From Cristatella mucedo (taxonomy: Eukaryota; Bryozoa; Phylactolaemata; Cristatellidae): a stretch of DNA of 64,000 nucleotides. Shown one piece after another: positions 12,140-24,744 of this stretch (its first letter is position 1; the number at the start of each line of letters is the position of its first letter). The translations under genes were made by a program, and so were the position numbers. Location: positions 10,674,501-10,738,500 of the forward strand of contig WPIO01000002.1 of assembly GCA_009760855.2 (NCBI GenBank), read 5' to 3'. The notes beneath the pieces are model-generated. The model was not told the origin of the DNA, did no database searches, and was given only the letters and a program-made list of their open reading frames with translations.

Positions 12140-14385
12140 CCGCACACACTATCTATTCTGCTTGCTTGGTGTAGTTTGTTCTTGTCTGCACTGCAGAAAG
12201 CCAGCCGATGCCCAACACCAACAGTTTAATACAACGCACGGAGCCCAAGGGCGCACGGCTCCTTACGGCCCCTCCCGTCTACCACTCGACTCCCCCCCCC
12301 CACAACTCCCCTGTCAGTCGGCGGAAGGACAAAGCCGGCCTGTGGATAAACCACAGCCGTCAGACCACAGCGAACCACAAACCACACTTTGCTCCTTTTT
12401 GTTCAACGTTTATTGCTGTAAGAGCTCGCCGGTTTACAGTAACGGGTGGAAAATACAGGCTTTGTAGGGAAATTAGTCTGCATACGTAAAAAATCACGAA
12501 GAACATCGACTTTGCTTTGCAGGGCCTGCATGTACTCTGACCTAGCTGGTAAACCCGCCCGGTTGACTGCTAAGACATTAAATCTAATTAAAATAATTAA
12601 ATTGATTCTTTCGCATCTGTTTGCGAACCCTCATTGATTTTCTTATAAGGAACCAACCGACGTGCTGTGATCATCCATCTTTAAATTTAAATTAACTATA
12701 TAGTAAGCCCCCTCCCGTAAAGTATCACGTGCGGATTTTAGTTATGCACCTCTATCGCTTACCAAAGGCAGGCAGCACAGCAAGGTATGTTTAATCTTAA
12801 CTATGAGATTACGTGCTGCAGCTGTACATGCAAATTGGGAAATAACCTCCAACTCCTCCTTTTTGACAAGACTCATCATTTTTGGACCATTATAGCAGCA
12901 CTTTAAATATCATAACGGGTATAATGTAACCACTACATCAGTTACTGTGACGTACTTACTGACTAACCTAGCTTGTTATAGGAATTCAAGCAAACGTTTG
13001 TCTCACCTAATGCATCTGCGTACTATGCAGATGCATTCGGCGAGACAAACTAATATCTGGAACAAATTAACAAAATAAGAAGAAAGTGGAAAGACAGTTA
13101 GGCAGTTTAAAAAATTGTCTACGGACAATCTATCACTCCTATTTCTCTAGATATAAGAATAAAAACTTAAGTCGCGATGCGAGGATGCTGACAGAGCTGC
13201 AGCATTCTAGAAAGATGTGAAGAAGCTTAGCTGTGAAAAAGCTAAATGTGAAGGAGGCCGAGGCTTAAACTGTTGTAGTGAGAGTCTTGGCTGGAGCCAC
13301 AATACAATCTGAGCCAGGTTCATCGTTCTGTCATTTTGAGGCATGGCCGCAGAAGCCTGAGATCATGCTAAAGCCATGGGTATCGCATTTACAGTCGCCC
13401 AGATTTTTTGAACTGGCTTTCTGACAAGATTTTTGTCTTACAGGTAAGTTAGAAGTCTCTCATTTTTGCACCGGAGGCGTATAGTCAGGAAAGCGATCTT
13501 TTCCACAGATAATCCAGAACTCGTGTGGTCGTCAACGAGAACGTCCAGATTGAGAGCACTTGAAGACGGTACTGAGGGCTGGACGAAAGGTCACGCTCTG
13601 TTCTTTTGGTTGTACTTTGTTTCCTATGCACAGAAGCTCAGCTTTCCGTAGAAGAAGCGACGACTTGTCAGGTCAATGGTGAACACAAGCGATATGGAAG
13701 TATCTGAGTTGCTATAAAATAAGTTGTACCGACGTATGCCTGCATCCCGCTAACTTGATTGTACGGGTAAGCGAGCAGAAAGCATTGGCTCGCGAGCAAT
13801 CAGAAAAGAGACAAAACGAGAAAGCATGCTGACAATACTTGACGTCAACCATATACAACCTATGAAGCAACTAGATCGTTCCAAGCCATCTAGTTTAGTA
13901 TCCCGTTCGATTAGTTCAGGTTAAGAAAAAAAAGCACTGTCGGCTGCTTACCACATCGTAGGAGCTGCAGCCGGCTTGACACTCAGCGTGGCGCCGGATG
14001 TTCCGCCGGGCGAGCGCCAGCTAGTGCCACTCGTACGATGCGACACGCTTGTACAACAGCAGCAGCAGCAGCTTCTTCTGACCACTCACACAGAGACTAG
14101 TCCGCGACAGCTCGCTCTCTCCTCTCAGGTCTTTCGGGGAGTGATGTTTTATTTTCTCTCGGCGACAAAAAGTATTCACTCCGCACCAATAGCGGCGTAA
14201 AACCGTCCGTCTGGATGGACATAATTTTCCTTTCCACTACTTCTAGGCATTTCGCCTTTACTCAACACGTGAACCACCCAATTCAATATGCGCTTCCTCG
14301 AATTTTGCCGAACGCATGTATCTGCTTACACTGTGCCTGCTGCTTGCGGCTGTTAGCAATAATTACTTGGTAATGCTTTATATAC
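12140..14385. other. Unassigned sequence containing one hairpin
   Basis: No recognised exon. Short open frames (12162-12489, 13466-13651, 13976-14200) match nothing I know. A near-perfect hairpin lies at 12996-13050. A (CAG)5 run and CpG-rich patch lie at about 13975-14210. Confidence 0.4.
12996..13050. repeat. Near-perfect 24-bp inverted repeat (hairpin)
   Basis: Arms 12996-13019 and 13027-13050 are complementary at 22 of 24 positions, with a 7-base loop (13020-13026). The outer ends are GTTTGTCTC and GAGACAAAC. The flanks do not continue the pairing. Its size is at the small end for a microRNA precursor. It could also be a palindromic MITE relic or simply a cruciform-forming site. Nothing in the sequence proves transcription. 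Confidence 0.75.
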
Positions 14386-14472
14386 AGCATCTTTAAAGTG
14401 CCTAGAAAGAGATTCAGTTCTCTGAGGGGACTGTACAAGTTTATTATTATTGTTATTATCATTATATTAAAT
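14386..14472 (+). mobile_element. LINE-A 3' terminus
   Basis: 'aaagtgcctagaaagagatt', 'cagttctctgaggggact', then (TTA)n. This is a plus-strand terminal hairpin and tail only. Confidence 0.8.
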
Positions 14473-17400
14473 TGAGACACTCGGCAATGACTCAGTTACC
14501 AGTCCTCGACCACTTCCCTTGTCCCTTAATCTTAAAACTAGTTCGTCTGTACGGATTTTATTTGCAAAATAGTCTCGGCATTATCACAATCATATCAATT
14601 TTCGTTGCCTTATTCGATCCCGGATTCATAGCGGCACTGAGTCCTATTTAATGTGTCCAGTATCACTGCTGACGATTCAACCATTCAGCCAAACATGCAT
14701 GCAATGGATGCACCCATTCGCAAGGCAGTCCTAAATAGGAGCTCGAATTAACCTCGTTAAACTCCTCAAGATAGAAGCCCAAACTATAATGCGGGGCTCT
14801 CCTGAGCGATGCTTCAGAAAAGTTGTGAGATTCGATAGTCGCCGCAGTTGTCATCAATGCGGTGTAATTAGCTCTAATTGCTAATATATTTACTTCAGAG
14901 TTTCATTTGGAAGTCTGTCGGATCACCTTGGCAATTGACGGAGCGATCGACTAGGCGGTTCTATCACTTTGGATTATTAAGGGCTGCAGCCCATTCAAGC
15001 TGAGATCGTACGGGTTATCTCCCCAAGGAAAGAATCCTGACGTAGTTCAAATTGTGATTTTGTGATGCGGAGATAATTTTTAAGTTTCAATAATACAAGC
15101 AGCCTATTTGTCTTATTTACGACAATATTTCAATTCGGTCGTTTGACCACATCCGCAAGATGGCTGCGCTCTGTAGGCATTATTCCGGAGTGTTGAATGA
15201 GGTTTCGCCCATAGAGCTGACGAGCCAGAGTACTAAGGTAATAGCAGTATTCGCGTTCGCTACTTTCTCCAGAAGTGAGCGGGCATTTTGTATTTTAAAA
15301 ACTGATGGAGAATATTCTTAACCCGCAATAGCTTGCAGCCATTATGCTCCTATCGAGCACATTCACAAGCAATGTAAGAGATCTGCTCTATTATCGTGAG
15401 CCTTGATGGTGAGTAGCTGGTTTTCATAGAGCTATATACGTAGTATGTTACCCAATTCCGCTATTAGCTCCTCCACGGTCAAATTCTACTTCGATGGTGG
15501 TCTAGGCGAACCGTAGATGTATAATCGGAGCAAACTCGTGCTTGCCTTCTAGGACTGAATTATTGAGTAGAAACTGAAGCAGCGAAGCGATTAAGAGACA
15601 GGTGGCATAGAAAAATTAGCAATAACTTAACTTGAAGTGATAGGCCTGGATGACTTTCAGGGAAGGTAAATGCGGACCCATAACCCATTACTGGTTAGCC
15701 CGCCAGGTCTCCAGTGGTCCAAAATTAACTGGTTCCGCTGCAATGGCGACGCCCGCTGTTGAATGACCGGGCGGTCGGGCGTGGAGAAAAATGTAACTCC
15801 GGCAACCAGCAAAATGGGTCGTAGCGCTGCTACGGGCCACCTCGGTCCTGAGCACGTTAGTATAACGTACGATCGCCCTTACTTTCCTTATTCTGTATAT
15901 CAGCATCGCGATCCATATTTGTTCTGTCAGATCTTTGCTGAAATATTCTTAGCGCAGTATCATCTCGGCAAGCCAAAGTGCCATCGATTTGCCCAAATGA
16001 GTATGCACCGGCCTACCTTACAGGAGAATAAATGATCTGCTCAGGCGGCGTAAGTTCTGCTCTCCAAGCACCTTGAAGGTTGCAGCATACAGCAAAGCTG
16101 CCAAGCATGACCAGAGCGTGCACACTCGGTGGCATAAAGCGAGTGCCACGAGTATTGGGTGCTAACCCCTTAATAACCGAGTCAAGTGTCGACTGTATAA
16201 GAGTTGTGGGAATAAGATTCACAACCTTTGACCAGCTGAATTAAAGTCGGAATGGCCGGCCACTTTTAGCTGAAAATAATTGTCTCCTCACAATCGACCT
16301 GAAACTTTAGCAGAACCAGTCTAACCCATGTAGCTAAGCTTTTGGCTAGTCGTTTAATTTTGTTGTTTTATATAAATTCGCAATGCTGACAACCTCTCGT
16401 TTGACTGGCTACATTGGCTGGCCTGCTGGACTTCCAAACTAGTGCTGCTGAGGCTGTGACTTTTCCATCTAGCTGCTTACATGTTTGTATGCTCGGGTTC
16501 AGTTCTCACCACCAGTCACTCTGCTTCATTGGGGCGCATACTTTCTTATTGCTTCGTGAAAGTGCACGATACTGCGTTCAGTATGTGCTTCCGGCTACCA
16601 TTTTTAGCTCCACCTGCCTTATATTTATTGCTGGCTGACTTGATTTTGATTAACGAACAGCAATATAGCTTTTTTCGAATGAGTACGGTGTTAGCGCAGC
16701 TCTGCTATCTATACTGACATAGTATAGCTCCTATTGTCACGTCCTTGTTATCTCTAAATCACAAATCGATAATTAGATCGATTCAGCTGTCATGGTTGCC
16801 TGTCCTTAGCAAAAAGCCTTCCAACGTTTGGGTAACTTTTTGGGTAACTCTTTGAGAACGTGATCTTTTTCTGGGCCCTTTGCATATGCTGTAAAGGAAC
16901 CGGGACCGTGTGGCCAATGGTAACATGTAAACAGTGCATGCCTGCCGCTTGCAGATATTCCTTCTTCTCGTGGCTTGATGCGCTCTATTGTCTATCGGCT
17001 GTCGAACGCCACAAAGCAAAGTTGCTTCGTTTGGTTTCGAAGCACTTGCAGTCGCTATGATGTATCCACACTTTGATCAGACTTGCTGCCTTAGTGGCAT
17101 GTCATGTTGAGCAATGCACCTGAGCGACATACCTGAGCATCGTTCAGTATATATATATAAATATATCGCTAAAGACTCGTCTGTGAACTGCAGCCCTCTT
17201 CATTATAGGTCTGCATGTAACGTTCGTGTGCCTGAACATTTGGCTGTACAAAAGTGCATGGAGACTCGGTAAGCAACCCTGATTTGCACATGGAAAATAG
17301 CCCTGGGGCAAAGTTTCAGCATGCACTGCTTATAGATATATATTGCCTTGCAACTGCCGCTACCATAGCCTGAGGTCACTGTTGGGTATGCACATTTTAG

Positions 17401-17508
17401 TTGGTTTAGCACAGTATTCGACATGTCATACTGAAGACTGGCATATGTATTAGATTTTCCAAAGTGCATTTGAACGTGCACATAAGAATAAATAGTAGTT
17501 ATTAAGTA
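14473..17508. other. No gene recognised
   Basis: Three kilobases of largely unique sequence. The only hint of a repeat is a decayed minus-strand LINE-A end at about 16845-16895 ('tttttctgggccctttgcat'). Short frames at 15763-16035, 16414-16638 and 17203-17526 resemble no known protein. Confidence 0.4.
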
Positions 17509-17676
17509 AGCCGTGATGGCACACAAGGTAGGGCGGTTGCTTTCACGACATCGGTCCCGAGGTCGCGCTCGATTCCTGCGGTGGGCGATCCTTTATCACC
17601 ACTGCAAGCGGTGGTGATAGCCGTAGAGGCTCTTCCGTCGCTATACAAAAAGAGGCTGTTTAATCAGCTGGGATTT
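17509..17676 (+). mobile_element. SINE-A, full length
   Basis: Head 'agccgtgatggcacacaagg', B box region 'cgctcgattcctgcggtggg', body 'aagcggtggtgatagccgta', tail 'gctatacaaaaagaggctgt', 'taatcagctggga'. The B box is slightly damaged (GCTCGATTCC). Confidence 0.9.
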
Positions 17677-17696
17677 ATAATTTATTTATTTAAGTA

Positions 17697-17765
17697 AAGG
17701 TCAGCTGATCAAACGACCTTATGTTGTGTAGCAGCAAAAGAGCCTTAACGATTATCATCACAGAT
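17697..17765 (-). mobile_element. SINE-A 3' fragment in inverted orientation
   Basis: 'gtcagctgatcaaacgacct' and 'cagcaaaagagccttaacga' are the reverse complement of the SINE-A tail. It lies about 20 bp from the full SINE-A copy in opposite orientation, separated by a (TTTA)n stretch, so the two tails form an inverted pair. Confidence 0.7.
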
Positions 17766-19016
17766 GTCTTTCTAGAGACTTGGCGATTAGGCTGGAAAGT
17801 GAGCATGAATGAATTAATTGGCGATAGCGTTCACCCGCATAGAAGGGGACCAGTCACATGGACTGAGCATATTCGGTGACGAACAGTGGGTGATTTAGGT
17901 GTTCTTTAAATGTTGTCAAGGCAGACGCTGCTACTGTATTGTCAAACGGTGGTGAGCTGCAGACTTTTCATGCATAGAAACTGCAGGCACGGTCACTAAA
18001 AGATTTAATTTAATTCTAGCAATAATGATTATAACAATAATAACAGTACCAATACATTTGCATAGCATCCAAGGGCATCTTTGAATCTTTTTCTGGGCAC
18101 TTCACATAAGCTGAAAAAGAAGCGGTTCAGTTGGTTAGTGATGAAAAATCTAAAATTTCAGCATGTAATAAACACTATCAACGATTTTCAGGAACCGCAC
18201 ACAAGAACGGCACTGGGGAACGACTGGGCCTTTAGCTTCTATTTTAATGTCAAGTCATGGGATGTCGGTCGGTAGAGAGTTTCAGACTTTAGGAACATAC
18301 AGGCATTGCCTCCAAAGAATGTGAGGTGGGTTAGACGCACAGCTAAACGACTTAGTCTGAAGAACGCAGGTTACAATGTGAAACGTGCAAGGAAGTATTT
18401 CCGATGAGTGGCACAACCTTGAAGTCAAAATGCTGCTTGATGGGGAGTCGGTGCCGGTTGGTGCAAAATTAGTAATGTGGCTGCTGTGACGTTCACGACA
18501 GGCAAGGCTAGCTGCAGCATTTTTTTCAGCAACAATACTTTATTGCATATGCAGGAAGACCTGCTTGTAGTGAGTTACGGATGCTTAGATGAGGTGTCCA
18601 ATGTGTGGACGAGCTCGAAGATGGTATCCTTATCTAAGCAAGCCTGAATTTTGCAATGTTTTACTGAGCTGAGAGTGTGAGCAGGCCAAAGTATGAAGCA
18701 GTGTGATCTGTGATCATCTAGTGATCATCTAGTGAACGGTCAGTTTGGAATAGGACATCCTGAGAGCAGCCTGCAGCGGCTGCAGGAGACAACGAGCCCA
18801 TCCATTGTGAGGCATGCATCTAATTTCCAAGTAACACTAGGTTAGCCTACAACTAGTAATTTGATTGTGTATCTATTTAATGTGAGAAAATTGTGTACTA
18901 CCCAAGTGTGTCAGCAATGTATGCTTTAAGGAGCTGAGAGTTTTGAGATGCTGGAAGGCAGGGAGCAAAGGTCAAAGCAAGAGTACAGCTATGTGTCATC
19001 TGCATAGAGATGGCAG
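17766..19016 (-). mobile_element. Old LINE-A copy, two pieces
   Basis: The minus-strand terminal hairpin relic is at about 18050-18110 ('tctttttctgggcacttcac'). C-terminal and RT-region similarity continues to about 19016: 'accttgaagtcaaaatgctg', 'gcaaggctagctgcag', 'gatggtatccttatctaagc', 'gaaggcagggagcaaaggtc'. A separate 3' UTR-like fragment precedes it (17800-17990). It has no coding capacity. Confidence 0.7.
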
Positions 19017-19045
19017 CTGGAATGCACACATGGTGGGTATTGGTA

Positions 19046-19520
19046 AGTCAACATTCCACAAGGCCCACCACGGCTTGGCTCCTCAATACCTAGCTGAACT
19101 GTTGCACCAGTTTCGGCCTCCTCCTGCACCCAGGTCCTGTGTGGACAATAAATTAGCTGTTCTATTCCTCCGCTTAAAGACCGTTGGCGACAGAAGCTTT
19201 AGCTCTGCATGTTCTAGGCTGTGGAACTCGCTTCCACGATTCTTACGCAACGAGCACTCACAGCCACAGCGGCTTTCGGTATGCATTCGGTAGCGAACAG
19301 ACTTTATCTCACGAAACAAAGAGAAAGCTGGAAGCTTAACAGGTTCAGGAGAGCAGTTGAGGTAGTGAGTGGCATTGAAGTAGCAGCTCAGGACCACTTG
19401 AAAGGATGAGCCATAGTCGGCAGCAAGAAAGTAGTTGGCTATACAAAACTCTCCTGCGTAACACCCACATACTCTTTGTGGAGTTACAGACGAAGATACA
19501 TTACATTCTTGAGAAAGTCG
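19046..19520 (+). mobile_element. LINE-B 3' end with an internal inversion
   Basis: The plus-strand C-terminal coding part runs 19046-19253 ('AHHGLAPQYLAELLHQF', 'SRLWNSLPRFL'). The segment 19254-19437 is then the reverse complement of the corresponding 3' UTR part of other LINE-B copies. The normal 3' end resumes at 19438 ('gctatacaaaactctcctgc', 'gtggagttacagacgaagat', 'acattacatt'). Four other copies (8.3, 35.3, 39.0 and 49.1 kb) have the uninverted order. The 116-residue frame at 18943-19293 is this LINE plus upstream non-LINE sequence. Confidence 0.85.
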
Positions 19521-21169
19521 TTGTACACTGGCAGTGCTGACTCGGTCGAATGAAATACTAAGTGACTATATTTGCTAGCTGTAGTGTTGTAATGTAATGC
19601 TGCATTTACATGTTCAGTCTTATGTATGATGAACCATTCAAGCTTGCCTTATTTCCAAGAAACCTTGCACACATGGGCATTTCTTCAATCAGACACCCTG
19701 TTAAGCCTCCAATCTTTCTTAGCTGAAGACGATTTTATCTGGTGTTCTGTGACAGGTGTCCATTGGAAAATTTTGCACTGCTTTTGCGTAGAATGTGTTT
19801 GGTTGGTTCATGTCTTTGAGAGTATTAGCCATTGCTTGTGCCGTCGTACTAGTTAGAAACGACCTGATTAAGTAGGGGAAACGAAAAATAGATGTGGTGA
19901 AATCAGCCGGCCATAGCACGATTATGTACATGGATGTACTCAGTGCTTGTCTGACCCTGTCCGTTTCAGCTGCAGACAAGCCTTGGCTGCAGAGGAGACC
20001 AGACCGTGCTGGTCGAATGCAGCAGCTCGCTGACAAAGACCCAGAAAACCTGAACAGTTATTCATTGATGGATATAAGTAATTTATTTTGTCTTGCTGGG
20101 GCTTGGTGAGGACGACGTTATCGTACACGGCATGACAATTGCATGTGAGTGCACCTGCAAGCAGATGGCAGGGACAGTGTGGTTTTGCGTGACAGGTAAG
20201 GTTTTGAGTGAAGCCTCGTAGTGACCTGCTTTCCTAGAGATGTAGTGTTGTGCTGATATATCAGATTTGGTCTTTTCCAGTGAATGGGAGTCACGTGCCA
20301 GTTTGCAGTGGCAGTTTAAGATGAATCGACATCAGCCCTATCGACACTATTTCCTCCACTGTCTGCCAAGCACTGTGCCAGCACTTCAAAGGCGATTATT
20401 TAAGGTTTGTTTAAATGTGATAAGCCGCAACGTGCATGATGTTTGCAAGTTACTTGGTTGCAAATGCCTTGTCCCAAAATCAAAATGAGAATGGTTTCTC
20501 CAGGTGCTGTGTTTTGCTGCTGGATGGGGAGTAACTCGGCGGAGTTCTATTGGAGACATAACCTCTCCAACTGCCTGGGTGAGCTGGACTTGAGAAGCTT
20601 TCGGTCACAAAGAAACCTTCAGGCAGCTCCCCCAGCAGCTTCGACCGAAAACTGTCGTGGAGCCTGGTTCTTCTAGCCTTCATTGACTGCATCAACACAC
20701 GTGGCTATATTTCCCTTGATGTTGCAGAAACCGCTAGGATGAGCAATGGTGCCGTTTTCCGAAGTATCGCAGTGCCTGCAGCCCTAGAAGCAGAAAGTAT
20801 GAATGTGCTCCCACCCAGACCGCTTCCCACTTGGCTGGACCTGCATTTCGCTTGATTGTCGCTAGTGACGCCTTCCCAGGGAAGAAATACGCCCAGAAGG
20901 CGTGCTGGATAAGAGATTTTGCATGCCGAGAAAGTGTGCAACGTTGGAGCCGTTGAGCATTCGTTCTGTACGACAACAAACCGATTTCTTATGTTTCACT
21001 TGGTCATCTTGCTTTCGCCCGCTAATATGGACGACATCGTAAAAAGCCAGCCACACTTTACAAAATGTTGCTTATTAAAAGGCTTGGACAGTAGCAGCAG
21101 CAGCGATTTTTCTACTCAAGCACCTCTTCACGGAAGTTAATGTTCGATGTGTTAAATTCACAGATAGCA
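19521..21169. other. No gene recognised
   Basis: Unique sequence. Frames at 19626-19856, 20267-20488 and 20443-20676 have ordinary composition but no motif I can name. A spliced host exon cannot be ruled out without protein comparison. Confidence 0.35.
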
Positions 21170-21232
21170 ATGATAATACATTTGATATAGTGCCCTCAGA
21201 GAACTCTCAAGTCTTTTTCTAGGTACTTTTTA
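21170..21232 (-). mobile_element. LINE-A 3' terminus
   Basis: 'aatgataatacatttgatat', 'agtgccctcagagaactctc', 'tctttttctaggtacttttt'. Minus-strand terminal hairpin relic. Confidence 0.72.
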
Positions 21233-21764
21233 CGGAAGTCTAGTCCTAATGATTGCAAATACTATGCCACTTGCTGTTTGACAGTGCCAAGACTCTTGCT
21301 TGCGGCAGCCCCAATTGCACAGAATGCAAATAAATGCAGAGCATTAGCGGCATGCCAACGGCAAGGCACTGGATGCAAAGCAACAAAACATTGACGTTGG
21401 TAGTGGCATCGGTACAGATCTGGGCAGCTACTTGGAAGCCTAATGAGATGAGTGGATCCTGGAAAAAAGGTGCCAGTGAGAGTATTGCTCGACATGACGG
21501 CACAGACTCGTCGAGCTTCCTGAGAGAGAGAGGGAGAGATCGGCAGCACTCAAGGGGCATGAAGGAGCTCAAACAAGCACAAATGCACGTGCTAATCCGG
21601 AGTCGCAAGCAAGATGAAGACCGCAACCCCAAGGCATTCGCGAGTTAATGGATGCCATTGCAATAAGCTAAAAATCCAACAGTGCCGTGCTAGGTTATAC
21701 CGATGACTTGGTCGTGAAGAGCCAAGGCAGTACCTCATGGGCTATTACGGCTGTATACCCTCGC
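21233..21764. other. No gene recognised
   Basis: Overlapping open frames occur on both strands (21246-21632 minus, 21334-21648 plus). Neither resembles a known family, and there is no supporting splice or start context. Confidence 0.35.
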
Positions 21765-21893
21765 TCGGTTAGGGCCAAAGGGTAAAAGAGCCATTAGCTA
21801 CCAGGGTCGTGGGCTCGAGCCCTGCGGCATAAGTAAAGCTCTTGGATAGAGATCGAGCTCTCTCTTGGAGCTATATAAATGAATTATATATAT
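21765..21893 (+). mobile_element. SINE-B
   Basis: B box 'gtgggctcgagccctgcgg', then 'gatagagatcgagctctctc' and 'ggagctatataaatgaatta'. The A-box part ('gttagggccaaagggtaaaa') is degraded. The 3' hairpin with inner AGAGAT/CTCTC is retained. Confidence 0.75.
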
Positions 21894-22018
21894 AGAGGTG
21901 TGTGAGCTATCGCGGGCGTGTGTGCATAGTTTGAGCGGCTCGCCTACCGATTGACTGAGTAAATGCACTAGACTGCACGACAAGGGGATTTCAGAGGCAT
22001 GCTGGAAGGAATATGGAT

Positions 22019-22157
22019 ACAAGTTATTTGTATAGTGCCCTGAAAATTGAATCTATCGAGTCACTTTACAAATCAGCCTCAAGACCTCGGTCATAAGGGG
22101 AGCACCTTAACCTCGGTCGTTAAAGGCAAGCACTGTAACCCCTGAGCCGAACCAGCG
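22019..22157 (-). mobile_element. SINE-B, decayed
   Basis: Minus-strand copy. The 3' end is 'gtatagtgccctgaaaattg' and the centre 'cagcctcaagacctcggtca'. The A-box side contains a partial internal duplication of the 'cctcggtc...caccttaacc' motif. Confidence 0.65.
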
Positions 22158-23573
22158 CTTCATGCGACCTCATATGCTAACGATTGTCGTCTTTTATTGT
22201 TTCATGTGGTCAGCAAGCCACTGTCTCGCTGCCACCATCTGCTGCTGTCTCAAAATCAGATTTAGCACTCGTTCATAGCAAGTAGTTTTCTTTTTTGGTA
22301 CGGGGGCCAAATGCACTCGACTAAATGATCCTGTCACGGTACATGCTTTCACAATACTAAGCCGGCCGAGCTAAACCAGGGCTCAGCCAGTATTGTATAC
22401 TCGAAATCTGGACTTTAGGGAGCATGGTAGAATGTCAAGGACTTTTTAATCGGCTCAGGAAAGCTCGAAAGCCTCTCTAAAAACATTAAACGTTATTCAC
22501 TTCAACAGTTCGCCTAGATAATTACACCACCCGGAAGCCTCTCCGAGACTCTGCGCTAGCGCACCAATCGGCAGTCCTCTGCTAAGTTTAACTGGTCTGA
22601 AATAAGAAAACTTAAAAATGCCGTATGGTCACCCGGGAAGACCGGTTCCGGCGCGAGGGGAGGGGAGCTGAAAGCTCAAGAGATACCACGTGCCCTAATC
22701 ACGTTATGACTAGCCATGTTGACTCGCTGTACAGTATGCCTAAATTGTCTTGAAAGAGATCTAGTTCTCTGTGTGTTGTATTAAATACCAGTGTTCCTAG
22801 TATTACTGCACGATTTTTCTCACTGCGGTCGAATGCTCAATCTTTCTCACTGCGGTCGAATGCTAGAACAACCAGGAACGACTTGGGCGAATGTTAATAT
22901 GTATGTTGGTGACTTGCCACGACCAGTGACCGTAGATCATCGCTATTTAGCAACCGTGCGAGCTGATTTAAAGAGTTGGTCGCGAGCGACGAGTTAACTT
23001 GTGGGTCACCTCGATAGAACCGACTTGAAATTGTTAGAAAGGGAGTTGCATACAATGCCGCTTTTACGTTCCTTCCACATCCGATAGGCCTCACCGAAGA
23101 CAGACCGTGAAGCTTAGCTTTACAAATGAGCAGCCCGGCAGACCTTTTAGATTTTCCACTAAATTTCTTTCTTTTGCAAAGACAACTATGGTCTTTTAGG
23201 CAGCAAGCTACGGCTCTACCTCTTTAAAATGGCTACACCCCATTATAGAAAGTTTGAATATCCACGAAGAAAGAGCGACGTCGCCTAGAAGTAAATCTAA
23301 AATGCGACTAATATTAAAATGATAGATCTATATTAAGAAGATATGAATACACGAAGCCCGAAGCTGGAGCCCGAAGGCCACCTCCCACCCTTCCCAAATC
23401 TTACGTATCCCATCGTAAAACATTGGGAGCCGCACCTGGTCTTAATGCAGAGATAATGCGCTCACACTTCACGACCGAACCGGGCACCAAAATATCTTTT
23501 CAATGCCGTGCGAGTTAACCATTCGCCTGCTTACTACTACCCTGTCAGCACTACTCAGAACCAAAAAAAACTA
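22158..23573. other. No gene recognised
   Basis: Contains a possible plus-strand LINE-A end relic at about 22745-22785 ('cttgaaagagatctagttct'). It also has a short direct repeat in which 'tttctcactgcggtcgaatg' occurs twice within 22817-22863. Otherwise unassigned. Confidence 0.4.
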
Positions 23574-23733
23574 TCAGTTTAAACAGCCTCTTCTAAATAG
23601 CCGCAGAAGAGCCTTAAAATGCTATCACCACTTCTCGCAGGGGCAATAAAAGATCGCCCACGGCAGGATTCGAATCCACGTCCTCGGAACCGAGGTCGTG
23701 AAGAGCAACCGCGTTACCTAGAGTGCAAATTAT
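23574..23733 (-). mobile_element. SINE-A, full length
   Basis: Minus-strand copy: tail 'agtttaaacagcctcttcta', body 'gcaataaaagatcgcccacg', B box 'aggattcgaatccacg', head 'gcgttacctagagtgcaaat'. It is more diverged than the 40.2 kb copy, and the terminal hairpin has several changes. Confidence 0.87.
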
Positions 23734-24744
23734 GATCAAAGGAGTACACTTAAGTACGAAAACAAACTTGGATGGTGAAATAAATGTTTGTGATAAACCT
23801 TTCTAGTGAGAATACTGGAGCATGACACTCGTAAACGGCTGCGTAATCGGCATTAGTAAGCTTAAAAAATACATATCACTGTTGTGAAAGTCCATAGAAA
23901 AATATGACTTCCGTTAATGCTCATCAGTGCTTTTCAAAAAGGTAGGTCATGCATTTAACGATACAGCAATGGGTTGCAAGGTGTGGAGTGCATTTTCAAT
24001 TTAGCTTTGTTCCAGGGTATAAAAATATAGCTAGAAAAAATGGCCATCATTCCTGACAAGCTTTGCTTTCGTGACCAGGCAACGATGAATTTGAAATTTA
24101 ACTATTTTATAGGAAATTATAGGTAACAATTGATGGCCAATACCTAGTGGTAAATTAAAAATTAATAGTTTCGTACAATCAAATGCATTTTTTGGAAGGA
24201 ATCAGGCCATTAAATCGTAATATAAACCCAATTAAATCGTCATAGAACGGAAAAAGGCTTAGTATGTAATATATATTTATTTATCTTTGAACAATACACG
24301 AAGTTGTATAGCGTTCGCTCGAAATATTTGAAAAAATTTCAGCACACAACTGACTATGTCCTAAGACTTGCTCACGAAGATATATTCTTAGTCGGTCGAA
24401 TAACGAGCAAAAACAACATAATCACATAATTAAGCAATCATTAAGTAAGAAAGCAAACTAGAAACATTCGATGCTGTCAACCCATGAAAGCATAAGCAAT
24501 GCATTTTAACGAATAAATGCCGGTGGACAAACCTGCGTTACGAAAAAGTTCAAGAATGCATGTAAAACTATGGATATTCCCAACCGTTACTAAGAAAGTA
24601 CGTAAGCACCCATAAATCACTAATATTAGCCACTAGTGAAAAGCCTAACGAAAGCATCGAACGAGTAGCTTAGTCGGACTTGATTCGCCGATCTTAGCAA
24701 AATGCCCCGAAGTGTGTTCACTCCGGAGCTTGACCTGAATGTCA
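23734..24744. other. AT-rich, no feature seen
   Basis: A kilobase of A+T-rich unique sequence without open frames of note or recognised repeats. Confidence 0.45.

Noticed and set aside
18943-19293. 116-residue frame as a host protein
   Set aside because: Its second half is the LINE-B C-terminus and its first half is unrelated old LINE-A antisense sequence.
20267-20976. Possible spliced host or transposase exons
   Set aside because: Several frames have protein-like composition, but I found no motif or consistent splice sites linking them.
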